DNA of 64,000 bases from Sphingorhabdus lacus (GTDB lineage: Bacteria > Pseudomonadota > Alphaproteobacteria > Sphingomonadales > Sphingomonadaceae). The stretch covers positions 3,330,001-3,394,000 of the forward strand of contig NZ_CP035733.1 of NCBI RefSeq assembly GCF_009768975.1, read 5' to 3'. Positions within the stretch are counted from its first letter, which is position 1. Each line of letters opens with the position of its first letter. A program made the translations under genes and the position numbers. The notes under the pieces are model-generated. The model did no database searches. It was given only the letters and a program-made list of their open reading frames with translations, and was not told where the DNA came from. Below, one piece after another: positions 44,989-55,484 of this stretch.

Positions 44989-47900
44989 ATGAATATCGAA
45001 TCAAAAGCGCGCGCCGGCTTCACCTCCATCATGCTTCGCGGAGGTCGCATGACAAAATGGAAGGGTCAGGTCGCCAGCTATGCGCCGCAAGTCGGTCATT
45101 TGCAGTCTGTTTCGGTCGCCGCGATGGCCGCCGCCCTCGCCTTTGGCGGTGCGATGGCGGTGCCTTCGGAGGCGCAGGCTCAGGATGTGACGGTCGTTGT
45201 CGACAGCGGGGCGCCTGCTCCGGTTGCTGAAGTCAACAATGGAGATGGCGCTCTGATCATACGCGCAACCGTGCCGGTCACCGGCGTGGAGGCGACCAAT
45301 GCGGCCAGCGCCACGGACCTCGACATTGAAACAGATGACATCACAAGTCCATCGAACGGAGTCCTGGCGACCAATAACGGGTCGGGTCTGACGTCCGTCA
45401 ACACCACCGCAGGTGTGGTGAGCGCGACGGGCGGGAGCGGTATTAGCGTCAAGACGTTCGGTAACGGTCTGGATATCAATGCGGGTCAGGTAAGTGGCTC
45501 AAACATGGGCATCTCGGCCGAGAATGTCGGTTTGGGTGTGACCAATGTCACGGCGACCGGACCGATATCCGGCGGCTTTTCACATGGCGTCAGCGTCTTC
45601 ACCGATGGATTGACGAGCGACATCAACGTCAATGTTGCGGATGTGAGCAGTGGTGAAAAAGCGATCACTGTCACACGAAACGGTGGTGGCCCCGGCGACA
45701 TCAACATTACATCCACCGGCACGTTGAATTCATTTGCACTGGGCAATATTTCCACGGTCGGCGTTGACGCGAGCATTCAAGCGGACACGGCGCAGGGCAA
45801 TATCAACATTGATGTCGCCAACATCGTGGCTGGCGCGGGCATTGTGACGAAGAATTTTGCGGAAGGCGGCACCTCCATTGCATCGTCTGGCACGATCACC
45901 TCAACGGCGGGTTCGGGCGTTCATGTTGTCCAGGGTGGCCAAGGTTTCGACGTCAATATCGACGTGAATGATGTCAACGCAAAGACGGTCGGCATCGTCG
46001 CTCAGAATTTCGGCGGTGGTGATGTGGTCATCGACGCCCATGATGTGACCGGCGGCACAGGCGGGATCAGCGGCTTTGTAAATGGCGGTGGTACGATCTC
46101 GATCACGACGACCGGGACCGTCAACGGTGGCGCGGACGGGGATGGCATAGCTGTCACCGCCGCAGCTGGTCAAACGTTGCCCACCCCCATTTCCATTTTC
46201 TCGGCTTCGTCCGGTGGTTTCGGCATTTTGGCGAATGAACCTATCGTCAACATCAATGTCGGCACGGTGACCGGTGGAGAAAATGGCATTGCTGTCACAA
46301 ACGAAGAACCAGGTGACACCCTGATCACATCAACTGGAAAAGTTACAGGACAGAAGCTCGTTGGGGTCAGCGCCATCAACGGTGTTGACGCGATCAATTT
46401 GACCATCGATCTTGTCGATGTCGAAGGCAACACTTACGGTGTCTATGCCATCAACAATGGCATTGGGGCGAGCGTCCTTAGCGTGACCGGAACCGCTACG
46501 GGCAATTCGCGAGATGGCATTCACGCCGAAAACAACGGGTCGACGGGCGATTTGTCGGTCACTGCCAATATTGTTTCCGGCGGAAGGGATGGCATTGAGG
46601 CCATCAACAACGGCAATGGCGTTTCGACAATCATCATCAACGGGATCGTCGATGGCAAAAATGGCGACGGCATTCGCGCCATTAACAATGGTGACACGCA
46701 GGGACTGTCGGTTTTTTCGAACGACATATCCGCTACCGCCTCCATCACGGGCAGCAACTACGGCATTTTCGCGCAGAATGAGGGCTCGAACGGAACCGTC
46801 ATCAACGTCGCCGGCCTTGTCAAAGGCACAGCCAGTAATGGAATCTATGTCTACAATGGCGCGAATACTTCGACGTTAGAAATTACCGCGAACAATGTCG
46901 AAGGTGCGTTGGATGCCATTAAAGCGATTAATAAAGGCACGGACAACACAACCATCACTCTGAACGGGAGCGTAACTGGCGGAGCGGGCTATAACGGCAT
47001 CTACGCGACGAACGCAGCTTCGGCGAAGGATTTGACGATCACGTCGACCGCCCTGTCGGTTGCAGGCGCTGCGACAGTGGAGGGTGACGTCAATGGCATC
47101 CTTGCGGTCAATGACGGCGTGGGTGGTTCGACCACCGTGTTGAGCCTGGGCAAAGTTGTCGGCACGACCGCCAGCGGCATCGACGTGGTGAACGAGGTAG
47201 GCACAGTTGATCTGTCGGTCACGGCCAATGATGTCGAAGGCGCTTTGAACGCGATCAAGGCGATCAACAACGGCACCGGCGATACCAGTGTGACGCTGAC
47301 AGGCACTGCGACCGGTGGGGCTGGTTTCAACGGTATCAACGTCACCAATGACTCAACCGCGCGCAATCTTTTGGTCAACGCGACGAAGCTTGCGGTGGCC
47401 GACGCGAATGGTGTGGTCGCAGCGACGGTTCAGGGCGGTGACAACGGTATCCTTGCGGTGAACAATGGCACGGGCTTCACCACTGTGAAGGCCGCCGGAA
47501 AGATTGTCGGAACCACTGGCAACGGCGTTGAGGTCAGCAATGCAGCGGTGGGCACCGCCGATCCGGCGACCGGCAATGTGCTGAGCGTGGAAGTGAACGA
47601 CGTCGATGGCGCACAAAATGGTATCTTTGCGATCAACAATGGCACCGGCAATGCGCTTGTAAAGGCTACCGGTACGGTAACAGGCACGGCCGGTAACGGG
47701 ATCAGCCTGGCCAATAACCAGAATGGTCTTGATATGACCATTGAAGCCAACAACGTAACGGGTGGTTTGATCGGCATCTCGGCGGTCAACAACGCAAAGG
47801 GCGCAACCAATGTTACCGCGACCGGCGCTGTGACCGGGCAGGCCGCTGAAGGTATCCGCGCATCGAACGTTGCAAGTGGCACCAACATCAAGGTGGACGC

Positions 47901-50900
47901 ACTTGGCGATGTGTCCGGTAACACGGCGGGCATATTGGTCGACAATGATGGCAGCGGCTTCTTTCTGGTCAAAGTAGGCGGCAACGTCACCGGCGGGGCG
48001 GCCTTCAGCGGCATCAGCGCCGACAACGCGACGACCGCGAAAGACCTGACCATCACCGCCACCAATGCGAACGCAACGATTGAGGGCGGCTATAACGGCA
48101 TCCGCGCGATCAACCGTGGCGTCGGTGGATCGACCACGGTCTCGGCAGCTGGCACAGTGGTAGGGACAAGCAATGCAGGCATCTTTGCATCAAATGAGGT
48201 CAACACCCTCAACCTGACCGTCAACGCCAACAATGTCACCGGCGGCACCGACGGCATCTTTGCCGAGAATAAGGGTACAGGCTTTACGACTGTGACAGCC
48301 AGCGGAGCAGTCACTGGTGGTGTGAACGGGAACGGCATCTACGCGACGAACGCGGCTTCGGCGAAGGATCTCACCATCTCGTCTACCGCTTTGTCGGTTG
48401 CAGGTGCTGCGACCGTGCAGGGCGGTGTAAACGGTATCCTTGCGGTCAATGACGGCGTGGGTGGTTCGACCTCTGTTACAGCTGCCGGTAAAGTTGTAGG
48501 CCGGTCGTACAACGGTATCGACGCCACGAACAACACTGGCACAGTTGACCTTACCATTACTGCGGCAGATGTTTCTGGCGCTTCAACCGGCATATTGGCT
48601 TTGAACTATGGTTCTGGCGCAACCACCGTTATCTCGACAGGCACGGTAACGGGTACCGATGAAGACGGCATCGTCGTTTATGGCAGCGGTGCTGGAGATA
48701 TTACTGTTCGATCTGTCAATGTGTCGGGTGAAGAAGGTATTGATGTCACCAATTTTGGAAATGGGTCGTCAACCTTCATTACGTCGACCGGCAACGTCGA
48801 AGGCAAAGAATTAAACGGTATCTATGCCTACAACTCCGCAGCGGCGAAGAATCTGACTATCGCTGCGGTTAATGTGAGCGGTTTGAGTAACGGTATCTTC
48901 GCCGAAAACCAGGGCACTGGTTCAACAACAATAACCGTAAGCGGCAATGTAACGGGCGGTGCTGATGACAATGGCGTCTATGCAACGAACGCTGCATCAG
49001 CAAAGGATCTGACGATCAATGCGACGAAGCTTGCGGTTGCGGATGCAACTGGCGTGTTGATACCTACGATATTAGGAGGTGAATACGGTATACTCGCTAA
49101 AAACTACGGCCTTGACGGGTCAACGAATATAACGGTTGCCGGTGCTGTTGTTGGCTCAGTAAGTGACGGTATTCGCGCGACAAACTATAGCGGCGCGAAA
49201 GACATTATCATATTTGCAAATAGTGTCACAGGCGGTGACAACGGAATTATTGCAGAGATGGAAAGTGGAGCTGTCGGCGAGATAAATGTTACTGCACTTG
49301 GTGAGGTGATCGGGACATTGAATAACGGCATTGATCTCACAAATGACAATGCTTCTACCAATCTGATTGTCACAGCAAACAAGGTGACCGGTGGCGGTAC
49401 CGGAGTGTTCGTACAGAATAGTGGCATAGGTTTTACGCAATTGACGTTGACTGGCGATGTGCGTGGCGCAGATTTTGGCATAAGCGCGACGAACGCGGCG
49501 ACCGCAAAAGATCTGACAATTAATGCAACGAACGCGGCTGCGACGATTACAGGAGGAGGTTTCGCTGGTATCCGCGCGGTCAATGACGGCGTCGGTGGTT
49601 CCACCAACGTGTCGAGCCTGGGCAAGGTTGTCGGCACGACCGGCAGCGGCGTCGATGCCACCAACGAGGTAGATACCCTCAACCTGACCGTCAGTGCCAA
49701 TGATGTCACTGGCGGCACCATAGGCATCAACGCGTCGAACAAGGGAACCGGCTCTACTCTGGTTAAATCGACGGGTCTTGTCAGTGGCGCAAACGGCGAA
49801 GGTATCTTGGCCGTGAATGAAGGGACCAGCCTGTCGATTGATGCGACGGATGTTACCGGTTCAGCTGATGCAATCGATGCGACAAATAATGGCTCTGACT
49901 TTACCTCTATTGTTCTCAGAGGAAATGTGACCGCCGGACGCATTGGTGTAGATGTAAAGAATGCCGCAACTGCAAAGGATGTGACAATCATCGCCGCCAA
50001 TCCAGCGGCTGTGATAACAGGTGCCAATAACGGCATAGTCGTAAATAATTCCGGCAAAGATGCATCTACTTCAATCACTGTCGCGGGAGATGTAATTGGC
50101 ACAAATCTGGCTGGCATAAATGTTCAAAACAATAGCGGGACAGCCAACCTCACCATCAATGCGGCCGATGTGAGCGGCGGCACCGATGGCATTTACAGCT
50201 TGAACGCCGGCACTGGATTTACGCGAATCACAACTTCTGGCGTGGTTGCAGGCGATAACAAAGGCATTAGCGCGAACAATCTTGCCTCGGCCAGTGACCT
50301 GACAATTAACGCACATATCGTGAGTGGTGAGAAAGCCATTATCGCCCTTAATCAGGGTACCGGATCGACTTCGGTGCGGACTACAGGTCTCGTCACAGGA
50401 ACCGTTGGTAATGCAATATCCGTCACCAATCAGGCCTTGGCAGAGAGCCTTGCCATTGATGTGGTAGATGTCACGGCGAACGTCGAAAACGGTATTGACG
50501 CCATCAACAATGGTAAAGGCGTTACCGCATTGACCGTTCGGGGGGATGTTAACGCTGGCCGGATAGGGATTAACGTTCTCAATGCCGAATCTGCGAAAGA
50601 TGTGACTATCGCTGCGGCTGATATCGCGACGTCGATCGTGGGAGCGAACAACGGTATAATTGTCACCAATTTCGGTCAGGGAGCATCTACCTCGATCGCT
50701 GTTGCTGGCAGTGTGGAGGGTACAAAACTTACCGGCATTACCGTTCAAAACAACATTGGCGCAGCTAACCTCACCATCAGCGCAAATAACGTGAAAGGTG
50801 GGACAGACGGCATATTCGCCATAAATCAAGGGACAGGTTCGACCGAGATTAAAACGTCCGGCGTGGTAGAAGGCGTTTTAAAGGGTATCTCGGTAAACAA

Positions 50901-53244
50901 CTCGGCGTCGGCGAAAGATCTGACAATCAATGCAGCTAATGTGGCGGGCTCGATCACCGGGGGCGTCAACGGTATCCTGGCGTTGAACAACGGTATTGAC
51001 GGATCGACCACCATCACGGCGGCCGGTACGGTTACAGGGACAACCAATGCGGGCATCTCTGCATCGAATGAAGTCAACAGTCTCAACCTGACCATCAATG
51101 CCAACAACGTCACAGGCGGGACCGACGGGCTTGTCGCGTTCAACGGAGGCAAAGGCGCAACCACGCTGGATGCTAAGGGCGACATCAAGGGTGTGCGCGA
51201 TGGTGTGCATATTGAAAATGCCGCCACTGCGTCGACACTAACGGTATCGGTGAAGAATGTAACCGGCGGTATCGATGGCCTGGATGTCATCAACGACGGC
51301 ACAGGAGCATCGACCGTTTCAATCAGCGGAAAAGTTGCTGGCGGAACGGGCGTGGGCGTGGCGACGACCAGCAAGGCTGGCAAGTTGACGACCATAAATC
51401 TTGCAGCGACAGCGGATGTTTCCGCAACGTCCGGAAATGCCATCACCAACGATCTGGGTGATAGCGTTCTGAACGTTGCAAATGGCGCCGTCATCACAGG
51501 TACTGTTCGTCTCGGCGACGGAAGCGATACGGCGAACATCCTGCTTTCGAGCACGGCCGCGTTCGCCGGGGTTACCGCGCTGGATGGTGGGGACAATTTT
51601 GCTGCTGCGGATGGTTTTGTGGACACGCTCAACTTGAACGGTGCAGGAAGTTTTGACCTGGTCGGTGCGCGTGTAACAAATTGGGAGTTGATCAATTTCA
51701 ATGCGGGAACTGTCGGCTTCAGCGATGCGCTGATCACCGCCGGGGCGCTGAATGTGAACAACGGTGCCACCCTCAACGCTGCAAACAGCCTGGTCGCAAC
51801 GGCAAATGTCAATGTCGCGTCCAACGGTACGTTGCTGGTGGGCAACGTGAGTGGCAACAGCAATGCACGCATTGTCGGCGATTTTACGAGCGCCGGATTA
51901 GTCAATCTCAGCGGTACGGTTGGCAAAGCAGGCGACAAGTTGAATGTCACTGCGAACTTCACCGGTGCAAATGGGCGAGTGCGCTTGGATACTGTGCTCG
52001 ATGGTGACAATTCGCCGACAGATACACTCAATATTGCCGGTAATGCCATCGGCAGCACCCTGATTGTCGTCAAAAATGTGGGCGGCACAGGGGGTCTGAC
52101 CCTCGGCGATGGTATCAAGCTCGTTCAGGTTGGTGGGAAGTCCGACCAAACAGCATTCCGATTGCTCGACGAAAACGTTCAGGCGGGCGGCTTCCGCTAT
52201 GGTCTGTTCCTCGGCGGCATCGCTGACCCCAATGACCAGGATTGGTATCTGCGCACCACAGGTCTCAGCGATGTTGCCGCAACCACCCTTTCGTTCGCAC
52301 GGTTGAGCGATGATATCGCAATGACCTTCCTGGGCACCTTGCACGAGCGCGTTGGTGAGCAAGAGCATCTTGCGAAACGCGGATATAGTGGCGGCGCGAT
52401 GAGCGGGTTGTGGGGACGGTTCGTCGGCAAAGGCTTCCGTGAACGTCTCTCTTCGCGCATATTGGGTGATGTGAAGTCCAACGGGTCCATTACGGGTCTG
52501 CAGATGGGTCTTGATATCGTCCGCAATATCAAGGGCGACGGCTCTGCGACATTTGCCGGCATCTATGCGGGCCATGCCGATGGAAGTTCGTCCGACCAGA
52601 ATGTCTTCCGCGGAACCGCTCGTCAGTCGGGTACTTCGAAAAGCGATGGTTGGCTGGCCGGCATCTATGGAACCCACTATGCTCCGTCGGGATGGTACGC
52701 CAATGCTGTGATCCAGTCGAACTGGCTCGATGCCAAGGCGATCGGCCGGAACGGTACGACGCTGGAGACAGACGGTCGCACGTGGCTGGGATCTGTGGAA
52801 CTGGGTAAAGCGCTGAAGCTGGCAGAGCGTGCCGAGTTCGAAACGCAAGTCCAGTTGATCTATGGCAACACCAAGTTCGACACCGCTCTCGACAGCAGCG
52901 GGGCCGAAAACAGGGTTGATATCGAAAACAGCCTGATCGGCCGTGTCGGTTTCCGCCTCAAGACCACCAAAGGCGAAAAATATAACGCTGAAGGCGGCTT
53001 GTTCAGTGGGTACCTCAAGGCGAACCTGTGGCACAATCTGTCGGGCGCTGATGTGGAGCTGACCAATGCAGGTCAATCGGTCGGCGGTTTTGAGCCCAAA
53101 AAGACATGGGTCGATGCGGGTCTTGGAACCACGCTGACAATGTCGAAAAACACAGAGCTGTTTTTCGATGCGGATGTGGATTTCGGTCTCGACCAGAAAA
53201 CCACCGCCGGAACCGGAAAAGTAGGTCTGCGGATCAACTGGTAA
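44989..53244 (+). CDS. Giant autotransporter (type Va) with about 2400-residue repetitive passenger
   Basis: A 2751-residue surface protein. A long N-terminal extension leads to a signal peptide that ends near residue 65 (AQAQD). The passenger, to about residue 2150, is built of alternating rungs of about 25 residues: one type with GI.A.N.G.G.T.V...G.V.G, the other with N...AKDLTI.A..V.GG. This fits a beta-helix. A pertactin-like linker (LNVNNGATLNAANSLV) precedes the barrel domain at about 2470-2751, which begins GLWGRFVGKGF and ends in W. Autotransporters of this size usually act as adhesins or in cell aggregation. ATG 44989 has AGGAAAAG upstream. A 12-bp hairpin follows the stop codon, and a TIGR03032 gene lies 170 bp later. 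Confidence 0.9.
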   Translation: MNIESKARAGFTSIMLRGGRMTKWKGQVASYAPQVGHLQSVSVAAMAAALAFGGAMAVPSEAQAQDVTVVVDSGAPAPVAEVNNGDGALIIRATVPVTGVEATNAASATDLDIETDDITSPSNGVLATNNGSGLTSVNTTAGVVSATGGSGISVKTFGNGLDINAGQVSGSNMGISAENVGLGVTNVTATGPISGGFSHGVSVFTDGLTSDINVNVADVSSGEKAITVTRNGGGPGDINITSTGTLNSFALGNISTVGVDASIQADTAQGNINIDVANIVAGAGIVTKNFAEGGTSIASSGTITSTAGSGVHVVQGGQGFDVNIDVNDVNAKTVGIVAQNFGGGDVVIDAHDVTGGTGGISGFVNGGGTISITTTGTVNGGADGDGIAVTAAAGQTLPTPISIFSASSGGFGILANEPIVNINVGTVTGGENGIAVTNEEPGDTLITSTGKVTGQKLVGVSAINGVDAINLTIDLVDVEGNTYGVYAINNGIGASVLSVTGTATGNSRDGIHAENNGSTGDLSVTANIVSGGRDGIEAINNGNGVSTIIINGIVDGKNGDGIRAINNGDTQGLSVFSNDISATASITGSNYGIFAQNEGSNGTVINVAGLVKGTASNGIYVYNGANTSTLEITANNVEGALDAIKAINKGTDNTTITLNGSVTGGAGYNGIYATNAASAKDLTITSTALSVAGAATVEGDVNGILAVNDGVGGSTTVLSLGKVVGTTASGIDVVNEVGTVDLSVTANDVEGALNAIKAINNGTGDTSVTLTGTATGGAGFNGINVTNDSTARNLLVNATKLAVADANGVVAATVQGGDNGILAVNNGTGFTTVKAAGKIVGTTGNGVEVSNAAVGTADPATGNVLSVEVNDVDGAQNGIFAINNGTGNALVKATGTVTGTAGNGISLANNQNGLDMTIEANNVTGGLIGISAVNNAKGATNVTATGAVTGQAAEGIRASNVASGTNIKVDALGDVSGNTAGILVDNDGSGFFLVKVGGNVTGGAAFSGISADNATTAKDLTITATNANATIEGGYNGIRAINRGVGGSTTVSAAGTVVGTSNAGIFASNEVNTLNLTVNANNVTGGTDGIFAENKGTGFTTVTASGAVTGGVNGNGIYATNAASAKDLTISSTALSVAGAATVQGGVNGILAVNDGVGGSTSVTAAGKVVGRSYNGIDATNNTGTVDLTITAADVSGASTGILALNYGSGATTVISTGTVTGTDEDGIVVYGSGAGDITVRSVNVSGEEGIDVTNFGNGSSTFITSTGNVEGKELNGIYAYNSAAAKNLTIAAVNVSGLSNGIFAENQGTGSTTITVSGNVTGGADDNGVYATNAASAKDLTINATKLAVADATGVLIPTILGGEYGILAKNYGLDGSTNITVAGAVVGSVSDGIRATNYSGAKDIIIFANSVTGGDNGIIAEMESGAVGEINVTALGEVIGTLNNGIDLTNDNASTNLIVTANKVTGGGTGVFVQNSGIGFTQLTLTGDVRGADFGISATNAATAKDLTINATNAAATITGGGFAGIRAVNDGVGGSTNVSSLGKVVGTTGSGVDATNEVDTLNLTVSANDVTGGTIGINASNKGTGSTLVKSTGLVSGANGEGILAVNEGTSLSIDATDVTGSADAIDATNNGSDFTSIVLRGNVTAGRIGVDVKNAATAKDVTIIAANPAAVITGANNGIVVNNSGKDASTSITVAGDVIGTNLAGINVQNNSGTANLTINAADVSGGTDGIYSLNAGTGFTRITTSGVVAGDNKGISANNLASASDLTINAHIVSGEKAIIALNQGTGSTSVRTTGLVTGTVGNAISVTNQALAESLAIDVVDVTANVENGIDAINNGKGVTALTVRGDVNAGRIGINVLNAESAKDVTIAAADIATSIVGANNGIIVTNFGQGASTSIAVAGSVEGTKLTGITVQNNIGAANLTISANNVKGGTDGIFAINQGTGSTEIKTSGVVEGVLKGISVNNSASAKDLTINAANVAGSITGGVNGILALNNGIDGSTTITAAGTVTGTTNAGISASNEVNSLNLTINANNVTGGTDGLVAFNGGKGATTLDAKGDIKGVRDGVHIENAATASTLTVSVKNVTGGIDGLDVINDGTGASTVSISGKVAGGTGVGVATTSKAGKLTTINLAATADVSATSGNAITNDLGDSVLNVANGAVITGTVRLGDGSDTANILLSSTAAFAGVTALDGGDNFAAADGFVDTLNLNGAGSFDLVGARVTNWELINFNAGTVGFSDALITAGALNVNNGATLNAANSLVATANVNVASNGTLLVGNVSGNSNARIVGDFTSAGLVNLSGTVGKAGDKLNVTANFTGANGRVRLDTVLDGDNSPTDTLNIAGNAIGSTLIVVKNVGGTGGLTLGDGIKLVQVGGKSDQTAFRLLDENVQAGGFRYGLFLGGIADPNDQDWYLRTTGLSDVAATTLSFARLSDDIAMTFLGTLHERVGEQEHLAKRGYSGGAMSGLWGRFVGKGFRERLSSRILGDVKSNGSITGLQMGLDIVRNIKGDGSATFAGIYAGHADGSSSDQNVFRGTARQSGTSKSDGWLAGIYGTHYAPSGWYANAVIQSNWLDAKAIGRNGTTLETDGRTWLGSVELGKALKLAERAEFETQVQLIYGNTKFDTALDSSGAENRVDIENSLIGRVGFRLKTTKGEKYNAEGGLFSGYLKANLWHNLSGADVELTNAGQSVGGFEPKKTWVDAGLGTTLTMSKNTELFFDADVDFGLDQKTTAGTGKVGLRINW

Positions 53245-53256
53245 TCGCAAATGCAG

Positions 53257-53285
53257 TTGGCGGAGTGCTTCGGGCGCTCCGCCAA
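53257..53285 (+). terminator. Hairpin just after the autotransporter stop codon
   Basis: TTGGCGGAGTGC (53257-53268) pairs with GCGCTCCGCCAA (53274-53285) with one T-G pair and a TTCGG loop. There is no T-run, so it may be a partial terminator or protect the long mRNA 3' end while the next gene is still transcribed. Confidence 0.5.
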
Positions 53286-53413
53286 ATGCTGCGTGACTGG
53301 CACGTAAACACGACATTGCGCCGATGACCCGATTGCGACGGGCGCGGCATCAGGAAGCATTTTCCAACTGGGGAGCTGTGCCGGCTGGCAGGCTGATGAA
53401 TAGGAGACCCGAG

Positions 53414-54547
53414 ATGAAGAACACGACCAAGAAAAAATCAGAGGGCGCAAGCACGCCGCAACCTGTGACGTCCGAAAGTTCGTCCCCGGAATCGAACAGT
53501 ATCAAATATTCGCAATCCGGTGGCCTCGTCGCCTTGCTGGCGCGGTTGAACATTTCGGTTGCGTTCACATCCTATCAGTCTGGTCTCCTCTATCTTCTGG
53601 GACGGAACAACCAGGGCGCCCATCTGCACCAGACGGGGATTCCCAAGCCGATGGGCCTGTCATTTGACGAGGGCATATTGTCCCTGTCATCGGGGTTCCA
53701 GATCATGTCGTTCCAGAATCCGCTGGCGCCGCATGAGCGTGTGAATAATCTCTTCGATGCTTGCTTCGTGCCGCGGGAAGTGCACATGACGGGCCTGTTG
53801 GATGCGCATGATGTTGGCGTCACGAGCGATGGCAGTGTGGTGTTCGTCAACACGCAGTTCAATTGCCTCGCCACTCCGGATCCGCGGCACAGCTTCAAGA
53901 TGCTCTGGAAACCCGCCTTCACCAAAGAGCTGGTCAAGGAAGATCGGTGCCATTTGAACGGCCTCGCGATGCAGAATGGCGCGCCGGCTTATGTGACGGC
54001 GGTGAGCAAATCGGATACGATCGACGGCTGGCGGGACCGGCGGGCGAGCGGGGGCATTGTCATCGACGTCGCCAAGAACAAGGTCATATGTAACGACCTG
54101 TCGATGCCGCATTCGCCGCGGATGCATAAGGGCGAGCTGTGGGTCCTGAACTCCGGAAAGGGCGAGATCGGTGTCGTTGAAGGCGCTACGTCGGGCAAGG
54201 GCAAGTTTGTGCCGCGCGCATTCTGCCCCGGCTTTGTGCGGGGGCTGGCGTTTTACGAGGACTATGCCTTTGTCGGCCTGTCCAAGCCCCGTTATGAACG
54301 GTTCGAAGGCCTGGCGCTGGACGAGCGTTTGAAGGAAGCCGACAGCGAACCCTGGTGCGGTATTCAGGTCATTGATACGAAAAGCGGGACATGCGTCGAG
54401 TGGTTCCGCATCGATGGCGCGGTGGCCGAACTTTATGATGTGGAAATTCTGCCGGGCATCGCTTGCCCCATGGCGCTAAGTCCTTCTTCGCCGGAAATCA
54501 TGAATTTCCTGACATGGGAAGGCAGCAGCTTGGCTGTTGCGGGATAG
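53414..54547 (+). CDS. TIGR03032 family protein
   Basis: A 377-residue protein matching the TIGR03032 family of unknown function. Characteristic stretches are LLDAHDVGVTSDGSVVFVNT, FNCLATPDPRHSF, KEDRCHLNGLAMQNGAPAYV and SDTIDGWRDRRASGGIVIDV. The pattern of short repeated beta-strands suggests a beta-propeller. There is no signal peptide; the N-terminal 40 residues are polar and probably disordered. ATG 53414 is chosen because AGGAGA is 8 bp upstream; a longer frame from 53324 has no such site. It follows the autotransporter gene in the same direction, which suggests a linked role. Confidence 0.85.
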   Translation: MKNTTKKKSEGASTPQPVTSESSSPESNSIKYSQSGGLVALLARLNISVAFTSYQSGLLYLLGRNNQGAHLHQTGIPKPMGLSFDEGILSLSSGFQIMSFQNPLAPHERVNNLFDACFVPREVHMTGLLDAHDVGVTSDGSVVFVNTQFNCLATPDPRHSFKMLWKPAFTKELVKEDRCHLNGLAMQNGAPAYVTAVSKSDTIDGWRDRRASGGIVIDVAKNKVICNDLSMPHSPRMHKGELWVLNSGKGEIGVVEGATSGKGKFVPRAFCPGFVRGLAFYEDYAFVGLSKPRYERFEGLALDERLKEADSEPWCGIQVIDTKSGTCVEWFRIDGAVAELYDVEILPGIACPMALSPSSPEIMNFLTWEGSSLAVAG

Positions 54548-54579
54548 GGTCTTGCCAATCGTTCGGTAAATCCGGCGGC

Positions 54580-54951
54580 CTAGGCCGCTGGAAAACCGTA
54601 CCAAAGATAAAGCCAGAACAGGCCGGCAACCAACCCGTTGGAAAGGCCGAACTCAGCCATCGCCTTTCGCGACAGCTTTTCCGCTTTATACAGCGCAAGG
54701 CTCAGCACGCACGCCCAGCTTTTGAGTGCCGCCCCGAAAATCAGGAACGGCCACACAAATTCGGGTTTGAAGAACAGATAGAGGTAAAACAGGCCGAAGG
54801 TTAAAGCCGTGCCCGACACGAACAGCCGCAGCTGCCAATAATCGTCCGGCCCCGAAACTCTGTGCATTCCCCGCAAGGATGAGATGAACAGATTGACCGC
54901 ACCATAACCATTTAAGGCAGCGCCCGCGATCAACACATAATTTAAGGGCAT
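54580..54951 (-). CDS. Hypothetical membrane protein
   Basis: A protein of about 123 residues with four hydrophobic segments (LNYVLIAGAALNGYGAVNL, LRLFVSGTALTFGLFYLYL, FVWPFLIFGAALKSWACVL and GLVAGLFWLYLWYG). The start at ATG 54951 precedes the first helix; GGAA lies about 11 bp upstream. In-frame ATGs at 54990 and 55011 would add a polar 13-20-residue segment. It converges with the TIGR03032 gene. No family is recognised. Confidence 0.65.
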   Translation of the reverse strand: MPLNYVLIAGAALNGYGAVNLFISSLRGMHRVSGPDDYWQLRLFVSGTALTFGLFYLYLFFKPEFVWPFLIFGAALKSWACVLSLALYKAEKLSRKAMAEFGLSNGLVAGLFWLYLWYGFPAA

Positions 54952-55484
54952 CCAACATTTCCAATCGGCACCAATATTTCGGATTCCCATAAAAAAACGG
55001 ATGGCAGACATCGCGAGATATCATGCCATCCGAGTTTGGGTACGATCACTAGGAAGGTGAATGAACCTGCGCTCATTCGGATCGACCAGCCCGTCATGGA
55101 AATAATGGGGAACCATGACGGGCTGGATTGACACTGCCATTTTCAAACACCGCAAAACGGTCCCGAAGTTGACGTTGCCAAATCTCAAAAGTCCTAAGAA
55201 AACAGCCTTGGCCTGCAGACCTCCTCTGTCTGATGCCGTATGTACATAGCGTTGCTAGGTTTGTAAATATAGTGACGCTACGAAAAATAAAATATTCGCG
55301 AAATTCTTCCGTCTAATTTCAGAGAGATAGCGCGAAGCTGCAGAGAATATGATTTCCCGCCCTCAAATTGGGCTCAAAAATCCCCGAAAACCGACGAATC
55401 ACGCCGGAAAATGCAAAGGATCAGAAGTCGGTTGGCACGCCCGAACATATACCGGCATCCTAAACGAGGCTGCCCCGTGAACGC
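54952..55484. other. Gene-free stretch with a strong hairpin
   Basis: About 530 bp without a gene. It contains a perfect 14-bp inverted repeat (CCAGCCCGTCATGG at 55086-55099, complement at 55113-55126, 13-nt loop). An AT-rich zone around 55240-55300 may hold the leftward promoter of the membrane protein gene. Confidence 0.55.

Noticed and set aside
45000-52000. Tandem repeats considered as a CRISPR array
   Set aside because: The repeats are in-frame coding rungs of variable sequence, without constant repeats and unique spacers of fixed length.
50826-52118. Long antisense open frame (430 codons) opposite the autotransporter
   Set aside because: It arises from the repetitive Asn/Gly/Thr codons on the sense strand; the product is a low-complexity Pro/Thr/Val string without any family features. 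The same holds for 49185-50117, 47430-48065 and 51898-53316.
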